From assembly GCA_023383815.1 (NCBI GenBank), contig JAHDYG010000011.1, positions 51,881 to 115,880 on the forward strand: a stretch of 64,000 nt of DNA, read 5' to 3'. The DNA comes from Rhodocyclaceae bacterium. Lineage in GTDB: Bacteria > Pseudomonadota > Gammaproteobacteria > Burkholderiales > Rhodocyclaceae. The position numbers were made by a program, and so were the translations under genes. The notes under the pieces are model-generated. The model ran no database searches. It had not been told where the DNA came from and saw only the letters and a program-made list of their open reading frames with translations. This document shows, piece by piece, positions 16,830 through 24,630 of the stretch (within the stretch, counting starts at the first letter, position 1; the number at the start of each line of letters is the position of its first letter).

Positions 16830-18154
16830 ATCTCCCGAAGAAGCTGGATGGGGGGCGTCGGCGGGTGGCCGTCATCGGTTCGGGAATCTCGGGGCTCGCG
16901 TGCGCCTGGCTGCTCTCGCGCGAGCACTCGGTGACGCTGTTCGAGGCGGCCGAGCGGCTGGGCGGTCACAGCCATACCGTCGAGGTTGAACTCGCGGGAG
17001 CGCGCCATCCGGTCGATACCGGTTTTCTCGTCTTCAACCGGCGGACCTACCCGAATCTGTGCGCGATGTTCGATCTGCTCGGAGTGGGGGCGGTCGAGAG
17101 CCGCATGTCGTTCGCGGTAAGCCTGTCCGAACCGGACCTGGAGTGGGCGGGATCCGACCTCGGCACACTGTTTGCGCAGCGGCGCAACCTGCTCCGCCCG
17201 GCTTTTTTCGGCATGTTGCGCGATCTCCTGCGCTTCAACCGGGAAACGACCCGGATCGCCATGGCGGCCTCCGAGGGGAAGGCGCCGCTCGTTACCTTGG
17301 GCGAGTACCTCGAACGGGAACGGTACGGGGCACCGTTTCGCGATTGGTATCTGCTGCCGATGGCGGCGTCGATCTGGTCGTGTCCGACGCGCACCATGCT
17401 TGACTATCCGCTCGCGACCTTCCTGCGCTTCTGCCACAACCATGGCCTGCTGCAGATCTTCGACCGGCCGCAGTGGCTGACCGTGCGGGGTGGTTCGCGC
17501 GAGTATGTGCGACGCATCGCCGAGCGGCTGGACGACGTGCGCACAGGAGCGCCGGTCTTGCGCGTGCGGCGAAGCGCGGGCGGAGTCTGGGTGAACACGG
17601 CCCGTGAGACTGAATCCTTCGATGCGGTCATCTTTGCCTGCCACAGCAACCAGGCACTGGAGATCCTCGGTGAGGAGGCGAGCGCAGCAGAGCGCGCGAT
17701 CCTCGGTGCCGTACGCTACCAGGACAATCTTGCCGTCCTGCACACGGATCCGGCCCTGCTTCCGCGCCGCCGGGAGACCTGGTCGGCCTGGAACTATCTC
17801 GCCGGCGCCGGCCGCGCCGATTCGCGGCCCGTCTCGGTGAGCTACCTCATCAACCACTTGCAGCCGCTGCCCTCGGGGACGCCGGTGGTGGTGTCGCTCA
17901 ACCCCTTTCTTGAGCCGGATCCGGCCCGCGTGCTGCAGACCCTGCACTATGCCCACCCGGTGTTCGATCAGGGGGCGATCGATGCCCAGGCGCGACTGCA
18001 CGAGGTTCAGGGTGTCGACCGGTGCTGGTATGCCGGCGCCTGGACGGGCTACGGCTTTCACGAGGACGGGCTGCGTTCGGCGCTCGCAGTGGTCGAGGCG
18101 CTCGGGGTCCGGGTGCCGTGGCTCAGTTCACCGATCGAGACGCTGGCGGCATGA
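16826..18154 (+). CDS. FAD-dependent NAD(P)-binding oxidoreductase (amine-oxidase-like)
   Basis: A 442-residue flavoprotein. An N-terminal dinucleotide fold VAVIGSGISGLACAWLL (about 15-31) leads into the FAD-linked LGGHSHTVE, and the C-terminal WYAGAWTGYGFHEDGL completes the flavin site. It belongs to the amine-oxidase-like group found beside DUF1365 and Cfa-like genes in light- or singlet-oxygen-induced clusters. In Rhodobacter relatives, such genes take part in making methylated furan fatty acids, and a desaturation or oxidation of a membrane acyl chain is the likely reaction here (inferred). The ATG at 16826 overlaps the preceding stop; its own stop overlaps the DUF1365 start (ATGA at 18151). 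Confidence 0.88.
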   Translation: MNLPKKLDGGRRRVAVIGSGISGLACAWLLSREHSVTLFEAAERLGGHSHTVEVELAGARHPVDTGFLVFNRRTYPNLCAMFDLLGVGAVESRMSFAVSLSEPDLEWAGSDLGTLFAQRRNLLRPAFFGMLRDLLRFNRETTRIAMAASEGKAPLVTLGEYLERERYGAPFRDWYLLPMAASIWSCPTRTMLDYPLATFLRFCHNHGLLQIFDRPQWLTVRGGSREYVRRIAERLDDVRTGAPVLRVRRSAGGVWVNTARETESFDAVIFACHSNQALEILGEEASAAERAILGAVRYQDNLAVLHTDPALLPRRRETWSAWNYLAGAGRADSRPVSVSYLINHLQPLPSGTPVVVSLNPFLEPDPARVLQTLHYAHPVFDQGAIDAQARLHEVQGVDRCWYAGAWTGYGFHEDGLRSALAVVEALGVRVPWLSSPIETLAA

Positions 18155-18939
18155 CCATGGACTCCAGCCCTCACGATCTGGCGCCGGTGGTGTGCTTCGG
18201 CGCTGTGCTGCACGAGCGGCGGACGGTGGCGCGCCATCGCTTCGTCTACCCGCTCGCCTTCCTGCGACTGCCGCTGTCGGATCTGCAGGCGCTCCGGGTT
18301 CCGCTGCTTGGCATCGACCGTGCAGCCGTGTTCAGCGTGCACGCCGAAGACCATGGTCCGCGGGATGGCCGGCCCCTGCTGCCCTGGATCCGGGACTTGC
18401 TCGCACGGCATGGGCTTGCGACGGCCTGTGACGGTGAGATCGTGCTGCAGACCTTGCCGCGTCTGTTCGGCTACGTGTTCAACCCCGTGAGCTTCTGGTT
18501 CTGCCACGATCGTGCGGGCCATCTGCGTGCGGTGCTCGCCGAGGTGAACAACACTTTTGGCGAACATCACAGCTACCTGATCCATCACCCCGACCTGCGG
18601 CCCATCGTCCCCGACGACGAACTGCGGGCGCGCAAGGTATTCCATGTGTCGCCCTTCTTTCCGGTCGAAGGGGAGTATCGGTTCCGCTTTGTCGAGCGCA
18701 GGGCGGTGCACGCCGTTCAGCTCGAGTACTGGAACCATGGGCACTGCGACCTCGTGACGCGCCTGAGCGGGCGTGCCGTACCCCTCGATCGCCCCGCCAT
18801 GATCCGCTGGCTGCTTCGGTTCCCGTTCATGACCCTGGGCGTGATCGCGCGCATCCACTGGCAGGCCTTGCGGCTGTGGTCGAAGAAGGTCCCGTTCTTT
18901 CGCAAGCCCGAGCCGCCCCTCAAGGAGACGACCCCATGA
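18151..18939 (+). CDS. DUF1365 family protein
   Basis: A 262-residue protein with the DUF1365 marks VLHERRTVARHRFVYPL near the N-terminus, LGYVFNPVSFW-like FGYVFNPVSFWFCHD at about 110, EVNNTFGEHHSYL, and a KVFHVSPFFP stretch. A C-terminal hydrophobic, basic segment (PFMTLGVIARIHWQALRLW) suggests association with the membrane. The biochemical role of the family is not established. It is almost always encoded between an FAD amine oxidase and a Cfa-like methyltransferase, as here, so it probably acts in the same fatty-acyl modification. Start and stop both overlap neighbours by four bases. Confidence 0.9.
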   Translation: MTMDSSPHDLAPVVCFGAVLHERRTVARHRFVYPLAFLRLPLSDLQALRVPLLGIDRAAVFSVHAEDHGPRDGRPLLPWIRDLLARHGLATACDGEIVLQTLPRLFGYVFNPVSFWFCHDRAGHLRAVLAEVNNTFGEHHSYLIHHPDLRPIVPDDELRARKVFHVSPFFPVEGEYRFRFVERRAVHAVQLEYWNHGHCDLVTRLSGRAVPLDRPAMIRWLLRFPFMTLGVIARIHWQALRLWSKKVPFFRKPEPPLKETTP

Positions 18940-20180
18940 ATCCGATGGAACAAACGCTGACGCATGAGCTGGCGTGCCTGCCTGATCGCGCGATGGCCGC
19001 GTTGCCGCGTGCGACCCGGATGGCGCTTGAAATCCTGCAGTCGTTGCAGGGAGGGGGCATTTCGGTGGAGTTGCCCGATGGCACCATGGCATGTGCGGGT
19101 CAGGGCCAGGTGCTGGCACATTGGCGCATTCACGATCCGGGTGTGTTCGACGAGATTCTCGCGCGCGGCGACATCGGCCTGTCCGAGACCTGGATGGACG
19201 GACGGTGGGAAACCGACGATCTGACGGGCTTTCTGAGGATGCTGGCGACCAACCGTGCGCAACTCGGGCAGGCGCTCTACGGCCGGCGCTGGCGGCTCAT
19301 CGGTCACCGCCTCGCGCATCTTCTGAGGGCCAACACGCGCATCGGCGCGCGCCGCAACATCGAGGCCCACTACGACCTCGGCAATGCGTTCTACGCGCTC
19401 TGGCTCGACCCGACCATGACCTATTCGGCCGCAGTCTTTGGTGCCGAGGATGAGGATCTCGAAACGGCACAGCGAAGAAAGTACCGGAGGATCCTCGATC
19501 GTCTGGGGGCCGCTCCGGGGCAGACGATCCTGGAAGTCGGATGCGGCTGGGGCGGCTTTGCAGAGGTGGCCGCGACCGAGTATGGCTGCCACGTACTGGG
19601 ACTCACCCTCTCTCCGGCCCAGCTCGAATGGGCACGTGCGCGTGCGCAGCAAGGCGGATGGGGCGACCGGGCCGAGTTTGCCCTGTGCGACTACCGCGAC
19701 GCCCGCGGACAGTACGACCACGTTGTTTCGATCGAGATGATCGAAGCGGTCGGCGAGGCCTGGTGGCCCACCTACTTCAGCCGCCTTGCCGCCTTGCTGC
19801 GTCCGGGCGGCCGCTGCGTACTGCAGGCGATCACGATCTCGGATGCGCTCTTCGGACGCTATCGCCGCGGCACCGATTTCATCCAGCAGTATGTGTTCCC
19901 GGGGGGCATGCTGCCTTCTCCGCGGACGCTCCAGGAGCAGGCAGGGCGGGCGGGGCTGGCACTGTGCGGCGAATTCTCGTTCGGACAGGACTACGCCAGG
20001 ACCTTGCGCCAATGGCACGCGCGTTTCAATGAACGCCGCGATGCGGTGCAGGCCCTCGGCTTCGACGAGCGGTTCCACCGCATGTGGCGCTTCTACCTTG
20101 CCTATTGCGAGGCGGGCTTCGCGGCCGGCAGCATCGACGTGCACCACGTCGAGCTGCGCCATCATGAAGTAGCACCATGA
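18936..20180 (+). CDS. Cyclopropane-fatty-acyl-phospholipid synthase-like methyltransferase
   Basis: A 414-residue SAM-dependent methyltransferase. The N-terminal lipid-binding part ends with RRNIEAHYDLGNAFYALWLDP-type sequence typical of Cfa proteins. The SAM motif LEVGCGWGGFAE follows at about residue 198, then SIEMIEAVG and FIQQYVFPGGMLPS. Cfa enzymes methylate the double bond of membrane phospholipid acyl chains. The UfaM group places a methyl as the first step of furan fatty-acid synthesis. The operon context (FAD oxidase, DUF1365) makes that second reading plausible, but it cannot be settled by eye. AAGGAG lies nine bases before the ATG. Confidence 0.92.
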   Translation: MNPMEQTLTHELACLPDRAMAALPRATRMALEILQSLQGGGISVELPDGTMACAGQGQVLAHWRIHDPGVFDEILARGDIGLSETWMDGRWETDDLTGFLRMLATNRAQLGQALYGRRWRLIGHRLAHLLRANTRIGARRNIEAHYDLGNAFYALWLDPTMTYSAAVFGAEDEDLETAQRRKYRRILDRLGAAPGQTILEVGCGWGGFAEVAATEYGCHVLGLTLSPAQLEWARARAQQGGWGDRAEFALCDYRDARGQYDHVVSIEMIEAVGEAWWPTYFSRLAALLRPGGRCVLQAITISDALFGRYRRGTDFIQQYVFPGGMLPSPRTLQEQAGRAGLALCGEFSFGQDYARTLRQWHARFNERRDAVQALGFDERFHRMWRFYLAYCEAGFAAGSIDVHHVELRHHEVAP

Positions 20181-20749
20181 GCGTGCCGCGCATGGCCTGG
20201 CGGGCCGCGCTCCGGGGGGCGCTGTGCGCGCTCGCCCTGGGCATCGTGCTTGCCGTCCAGCCTGTGCGCGCGAATGCTCCCCCGTTGCCGCCGGAGATCC
20301 TGCAACGATACCCGGAACTGCGTCCGCTCGGCGCCGGAGAGATGCGCTGGTTCGGTCTCCGTCTCTACGAAGCCCGCCTCTGGGTGAGTGGCGACCGGTT
20401 CGACCCGGAGGCGCCGTTCGCACTCTTGCTTACCTACCATCGGGCGATTCCGGCCGACCGGCTGGTCGACTCGAGCATCTCGGAGATGCGCCAGCTCGGC
20501 ACCGGGGATGAAGCGCTGCTTGCGCACTGGCGCGCCGAGCTCGAGCGCGCGTTTCCGTCGGTGTCTTCGGGCGAGTCCATCGTCGGCGTCCATCATCCCG
20601 GCGCTGGAGCCGAGTTCTGGCATCAGGGGCGGCGAACTGCGAGCATCGCGGATGCCCGCTTCGCGCGTGCCTTCTTCGCCATCTGGCTCGATGTGCGCAC
20701 GCGCGAGCCGGGCCTGCGCGCGCAACTGGTGGGCGGTCAGGCGCCGTGA
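20177..20749 (+). CDS. Chalcone-isomerase-like exported protein
   Basis: A 190-residue protein with a signal peptide (about 1-32, ending VRANA). The mature part carries LRPLGAGEMRWFGLRLYEARLW and LTYHRAIPADRLVDSSISEM, matching the bacterial chalcone isomerase-like family. These proteins are structurally related to plant fatty-acid-binding/chalcone isomerase folds and are often annotated only by similarity. A periplasmic lipid- or ligand-binding role is inferred. It overlaps the methyltransferase gene by ATGA (20177) and the transporter gene by GTGA (20746). Confidence 0.82.
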   Translation: MSVPRMAWRAALRGALCALALGIVLAVQPVRANAPPLPPEILQRYPELRPLGAGEMRWFGLRLYEARLWVSGDRFDPEAPFALLLTYHRAIPADRLVDSSISEMRQLGTGDEALLAHWRAELERAFPSVSSGESIVGVHHPGAGAEFWHQGRRTASIADARFARAFFAIWLDVRTREPGLRAQLVGGQAP

Positions 20750-22044
20750 GCCGTCAACTGCCCTTCATCGACCCGCAACCGGACCGGGCGATCCTTGCCT
20801 ACGGCGCGCTGGGCTTGCCGCTCGCCTTCGCTGCCCTGCCGATCTATGTGCACGTCCCGAAGCTCTACGTCGACCATCTCGGACTTTCGATCACGGCAGT
20901 CGGCGCCACGCTGCTGGTGGTCCGGGTCCTCGACGGCGTCACCGATCCCCTGATCGGCTGGGCCAACGACCGATGGCTGGCACGCAAGCGCTGGGTGGGA
21001 TTCGCGCTGCCATGGCTCGCAATCGGAATGCTCGCGCTGCTCGCACCGCCCGCGTCGGCGGGGCTGGGCTGGCTGGCCGGCGCGCTGGCGCTCGTGACGT
21101 TCGCGTGGTCGGCCGCATCGATCGCCTATCACGCATGGGGCGCGGAGCTTGCCGTCGAGACCCACGTGCGTACCCGGGTTTCGGCAAGTCGCGAAGGGTT
21201 TGCACTCGTCGGTGTGATGCTCGCGGCCGCCTTGCCCGGGATGCTGGCCGACGACGAGCCGGCGGGTTTGCGCGCACTCGCCTGGAGCTTCGTTCCCGTG
21301 CTCGTGCTGTGTGCGCTCTGCACGCTCTCCTTCGGGCTGCGATCGCCGGCGTGCGCTCCATCCGGCCCGGCAGCGGGCGTTTTCACCGGGCTGCGTGCCG
21401 CGCTCGCTGTGCGCGCTTTCCGGCGCCTTCTGCTGGTGTTCGCGGCAAACGGCATTGCCGCGGCGATCCCTTCGGTCACCGTTCTCTTTTACGTGTCCGA
21501 TGTGCTGCGCGCACCCGCCCAGTCCGGACTCTTCCTCGTGCTGTACTTCGCGGCCGCAGCCGCCAGCCTGCCGTTGTGGGTCGCGATCGCGCGCCGCTGC
21601 GGCAAGCGGCGCGCCTGGGCGGCGGCGATGGTGCTGGCGATGACGGCCTTCCTGTGGGCCGCAACCCTGGGTGCGGGCGATCTGGTGGCGTTTGCCCTGA
21701 TCTGCATCGTTTCGGGTGCGGCACTCGGAGCCGATCTCGCCGTGCCTCCCGCCATGCTTGCCGATCTGCTGGCACGCGATCGGGCCGCGGACGGGCAGGT
21801 TTCCGCAGGTGCCAGCGCCGGAGCCTGCTTCGGGTGGTGGGCCTTCGTAACCAAGGCCAATCTCGCGCTTGCGGCAGGGCTTGCCTTGCCGCTCCTGGGC
21901 TGGCTGGGTTACACCCCCGGGACCGATGCAGCCGGGCCGCTCGCTGCCCTGGCGATGGTCTACGCGGTGCTGCCAGTCGTCCTCAAGGCCGGTGCGCTCG
22001 CACTGCTGCTGCGCGCGCATGATCTGGAACCCGAAGGAGGTTAG
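20746..22044 (+). CDS. MFS transporter (GPH/MFS_2-like)
   Basis: A 432-residue polytopic transporter with about twelve helices. The motif VRVLDGVTDPLIGWANDRW follows the second helix and is typical of the GPH sugar-cation symporter-like branch (MelB/MFSD2). Vertebrate MFSD2A carries lysophospholipids, and bacterial members next to Cfa-like genes may move lipids, so lipid transport or flipping is a reasonable guess. It starts at a GTG that overlaps the preceding TGA. Its 3' end contains GAAGGAGG, the ribosome site for the 13-codon micro-ORF that follows. Confidence 0.85.
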   Translation: MSRQLPFIDPQPDRAILAYGALGLPLAFAALPIYVHVPKLYVDHLGLSITAVGATLLVVRVLDGVTDPLIGWANDRWLARKRWVGFALPWLAIGMLALLAPPASAGLGWLAGALALVTFAWSAASIAYHAWGAELAVETHVRTRVSASREGFALVGVMLAAALPGMLADDEPAGLRALAWSFVPVLVLCALCTLSFGLRSPACAPSGPAAGVFTGLRAALAVRAFRRLLLVFAANGIAAAIPSVTVLFYVSDVLRAPAQSGLFLVLYFAAAAASLPLWVAIARRCGKRRAWAAAMVLAMTAFLWAATLGAGDLVAFALICIVSGAALGADLAVPPAMLADLLARDRAADGQVSAGASAGACFGWWAFVTKANLALAAGLALPLLGWLGYTPGTDAAGPLAALAMVYAVLPVVLKAGALALLLRAHDLEPEGG

Positions 22045-22046
22045 TC

Positions 22047-22088
22047 ATGCAGGGCTGGGTGAGCGTTCGAAGGGGGCTGGGTCGATGA
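22047..22088 (+). other. Thirteen-codon micro-ORF with strong ribosome site, coupled to the SDR gene
   Basis: ATG at 22047 is preceded by GAAGGAGG with seven bases spacing, the strongest ribosome site in the operon. The frame encodes 13 residues, and its TGA overlaps the ATG of the SDR gene. It is the only place in the operon where two large genes do not overlap directly. It may be a leader peptide that hands ribosomes to the SDR start, or the scar of a deleted gene. No known peptide is recognised. Confidence 0.4.
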
Positions 22089-22891
22089 GTCTGAATGCGC
22101 CGATCGATCGCTGGCAGGGGCGGCGGGTCTGGCTGGTGGGGGGCTCTTCCGGAATTGGGGCGGCGCTCGCTTGCGCGCTGGCGCAGCGCGGGGCGCGCCT
22201 CGCGCTGTCGGCGCGTAGCGGGCAGGGCCTGGAGCACTGTGCCGAGCGCTGCCGGCAACGCGGTGCCACGGATGTTTCGGTCCACCCGATGGATGTCACT
22301 CGCGAGCGGGATTTCTTCGCGGTGCTCGGTTCCCTCCTTGGCCGCTGGGGCGGGGTCGATCTGGTGGTGTTCAATGCCGGAACCTATCGTCCACAACGCG
22401 CCTGGGAGCTGACGCCGGAGTCGGTGCGCGAAACCCTCGACGTGAACCTGGTCGGCGTTTTCGATGGGGTTGCAACTGTACTGCCGATGCTGCTCGCTCA
22501 GGCTGAGCGAGGCGAACCGGCTGCGCTGGCCATCGTCGGCAGTGTCGCCGGGTATCGAGGCCTGCCGCGCGCCGCGGTATACGGGCCCTCGAAGGCGGCA
22601 CTGATCAATCTGGCGGAATGCCTGTATCTCGATCTTGCGCCTCGGGGTGTCTCGGTGTTTCTGATCAACCCGGGCTTTGTCGCGACCGGACTGACCGCCC
22701 GGAACGGCTTTCACATGCCTGCGCTGCGGACACCGGAGCAGGCGGCCGAAGCGATCGTGCACGGATTTGCCCGCGGGCGTTTCGAGATCCACTTCCCGCG
22801 CCGCTTCACCTGGGCAATGAAAGTGCTGCGCCTGCTGCCCGATCGCATCGCGTTCTGGCTCCTGCGCAAGCTGACCGGAGCAGAGCGATGA
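22085..22891 (+). CDS. Short-chain dehydrogenase/reductase
   Basis: A classical SDR of 268 residues. The cofactor motif GGSSGIGAALA lies near residue 20, the structural NAG motif in VVFNAGTY, and the catalytic Y-x3-K in YGPSKAAL with a serine in VGSVAGYRG. NADP(H) or NAD(H) is used to reduce or oxidise a carbonyl or alcohol; the substrate is unknown. A basic, hydrophobic C-terminus (KVLRLLPDRIAFWLLRKL) suggests contact with the membrane, fitting an acyl-lipid substrate. It starts inside the micro-ORF stop and ends overlapping the NTF2-like start (ATGA at 22888). Confidence 0.9.
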   Translation: MSLNAPIDRWQGRRVWLVGGSSGIGAALACALAQRGARLALSARSGQGLEHCAERCRQRGATDVSVHPMDVTRERDFFAVLGSLLGRWGGVDLVVFNAGTYRPQRAWELTPESVRETLDVNLVGVFDGVATVLPMLLAQAERGEPAALAIVGSVAGYRGLPRAAVYGPSKAALINLAECLYLDLAPRGVSVFLINPGFVATGLTARNGFHMPALRTPEQAAEAIVHGFARGRFEIHFPRRFTWAMKVLRLLPDRIAFWLLRKLTGAER

Positions 22892-23334
22892 ACGGGGCTG
22901 CCGCGCGCGATCCACGCGATGAAGGCCTCGGCCGCCTGGTCGCCTTCTACGAATCGCTCACCGTCCAGAGCGTGCCGCAGATCGCCCAACTCTACGCTCC
23001 GCAGGCCTTCTTCCGCGACCCCTTCAACGAAGTCAACGGCGTGGCCGCGATCGAGCGCATCTTCCGCCACCTCTTCCAGCAGGTCGAGACACCGCGGTTC
23101 ACGGTGACCAACCGGCTGCGCGAGGGCAATCAGGCCATGCTCGGATGGGTTTTCCGCTTTGGTTCCGGCGCGCGGACGATCGAGATTCCAGGGGTCAGTC
23201 ACCTGATCCTCGATGCGCAGGGACGGGTCACGAGCCACGTCGACTACTGGGATGCAGCCAGTGGGTTGTACGCGAGGCTGCCGCTCGTGGGGCCACTGAT
23301 GCGTTGGCTGCGCCGCCGACTGTCGGCGCCCTGA
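22888..23334 (+). CDS. NTF2-like (SnoaL-type) protein
   Basis: A 148-residue protein of the NTF2-like cone fold: VAFYESLTVQSVPQIAQLYAPQAFFRDPFNEVNG resembles the start of SnoaL/ketosteroid-isomerase-like members, followed by the strand pattern around ILDAQGRVTSHVDYWD. Members act as isomerases, cyclases or ligand carriers. It is the last gene of the overlapping operon; the intergenic region after it belongs to the cytochrome c peroxidase. Its regular presence beside DUF1365/Cfa-like genes suggests handling of a lipid intermediate (inferred). Confidence 0.85.
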   Translation: MNGAAARDPRDEGLGRLVAFYESLTVQSVPQIAQLYAPQAFFRDPFNEVNGVAAIERIFRHLFQQVETPRFTVTNRLREGNQAMLGWVFRFGSGARTIEIPGVSHLILDAQGRVTSHVDYWDAASGLYARLPLVGPLMRWLRRRLSAP

Positions 23335-23404
23335 ATCACGGACGGTCGCCGTACCGGAGTTCGGCCCGGATCGGGCTACGGAGAAGTACCCTCCGGCAAA
23401 ATTC

Positions 23405-23446
23405 ATGATCTGGATCAATAAACCATGACTGAAAGATGGGTTTAAT
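23405..23446 (+). promoter_or_regulatory. FNR/ANR-type box and promoter for cytochrome c peroxidase
   Basis: ATGATCTGGATCAA at 23405-23418 matches the FNR consensus TTGAT-N4-ATCAA at nine of ten positions. TTTAAT at 23441-23446 would place the transcription start near 23453, which puts the box centre about 41.5 bases upstream, as for oxygen-regulated activation. Bacterial cytochrome c peroxidases are commonly under such control. Confidence 0.6.
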
Positions 23447-23502
23447 TGGTACAACAGTTAGACCATGTCTAAAGCCGCTTTCTTTCACTCATGGAGTTCA
23501 AC

Positions 23503-24495
23503 ATGAAAATCAGGGCAATCAGTCTCGCATTGATGTTCGCAGCGACCGCCGCATGGGGCGCCAAGGCACGGGAAGAGCCGATCGAACCGATCGCTCCCGC
23601 GGTCGTGACCAACCCGGCGAAGGTCGAGCTGGGCAAGAAGCTGTTTTTCGAGCCGCGCCTGTCGATGTCCGGGATCATCTCCTGCAACACCTGCCACAAC
23701 CTGTCGCGCGGGGGCACCGACAATCTGAAGACCTCGATCGGCCACCGCTGGCAGGCCGGGCCGGTGAACGCGCCGACGGTGCTCAACTCCAGCCTCGCGA
23801 TCGCCCAGTTCTGGGATGGCCGTGCCGCCGACCTCAAGGAGCAGGCCGCCGGCCCGATTCAGGCCGGAGTCGAGATGGCCATGCCGCACACCCTTGCCCT
23901 GGACGTTCTGCAGTCGATTCCGGGCTACGTGAACGAGTTCGAAAAGGTGTTCGGCTCGGCTGGCATCGACATGGACCGCGTGACCAGTGCAATCGCTGCC
24001 TTCGAAGAGACCCTTGTCACGCCGAACTCCCGTTTCGACAAGTGGCTGCTCGGTGACGACAAGGCGCTGACGGCCGATGAACTCGCCGGCTACAAGATCT
24101 TCAAGGACAGTGGCTGCGTGGCCTGCCACAACGGTGCGGCGGCGGGCGGCACCTCCTACCAGCGCATGGGGGTCGTGCGGCCCTACGTCAGCACTTCGCC
24201 GGTCGAGGGGCGCTATGCGGTGACCGGCAATGACGCAGATCGCTTCAACTTCAAGGTGCCGACCCTGCGCAACGTCGAGATGACCTATCCGTACTTCCAT
24301 GACGGGGAGGCCAGGACGCTCGAAGAGGCGACGGACATCATGGGGCAGCTGCAACTGGGGCGCTACTACAAGGAAGACGAGATCGCGAAGATCGTGGCCT
24401 TCCTGAAGACGCTCACGGGCGAGCAGCCGCAGATCACGGTGCCGATCCTGCCGCCGTCGAGCAACGCGACCCCGCGACCGGATCCGTTCAAGTAA
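23503..24495 (+). CDS. ccp: Di-haem cytochrome c peroxidase
   Basis: A 330-residue periplasmic protein: signal peptide 1-20 or so, then two c-type haem sites, CNTCH at 61-65 and CVACH at 206-210. This is the CcpA/MauG-like di-haem peroxidase family, which reduces hydrogen peroxide to water with electrons from cytochrome c or azurin. FFEPRLSMSG and FWDGRA are conserved family stretches. Start at 23503, with GGAG six bases upstream; the Met four codons earlier overlaps that ribosome site. It is a single-gene transcript behind an FNR-type box, implying use under low oxygen. Confidence 0.92.
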   Translation: MKIRAISLALMFAATAAWGAKAREEPIEPIAPAVVTNPAKVELGKKLFFEPRLSMSGIISCNTCHNLSRGGTDNLKTSIGHRWQAGPVNAPTVLNSSLAIAQFWDGRAADLKEQAAGPIQAGVEMAMPHTLALDVLQSIPGYVNEFEKVFGSAGIDMDRVTSAIAAFEETLVTPNSRFDKWLLGDDKALTADELAGYKIFKDSGCVACHNGAAAGGTSYQRMGVVRPYVSTSPVEGRYAVTGNDADRFNFKVPTLRNVEMTYPYFHDGEARTLEEATDIMGQLQLGRYYKEDEIAKIVAFLKTLTGEQPQITVPILPPSSNATPRPDPFK

Positions 24496-24509
24496 GCTCT
24501 GTCGTGCAG

Positions 24510-24539
24510 TCCGGCTCGCCCGATGTTGTGCGAGCCGGA
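24510..24539. terminator. Ten-base-pair perfect hairpin after the peroxidase gene
   Basis: TCCGGCTCGC (24510-24519) pairs perfectly with GCGAGCCGGA (24530-24539) around a ten-base loop. It lies between two convergent genes (peroxidase and mksB). No U-run follows on either strand, so termination would be weak or factor-assisted. Confidence 0.5.
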
Positions 24540-24630
24540 TGTCCGGGTCGGCGACCTCGCTTCTCGCGAGCGCGGTGCTGGCCCGCATTGCTTGCGCATC
24601 GGGGATGCGCCGACACGTTCCGGCCCCGGA

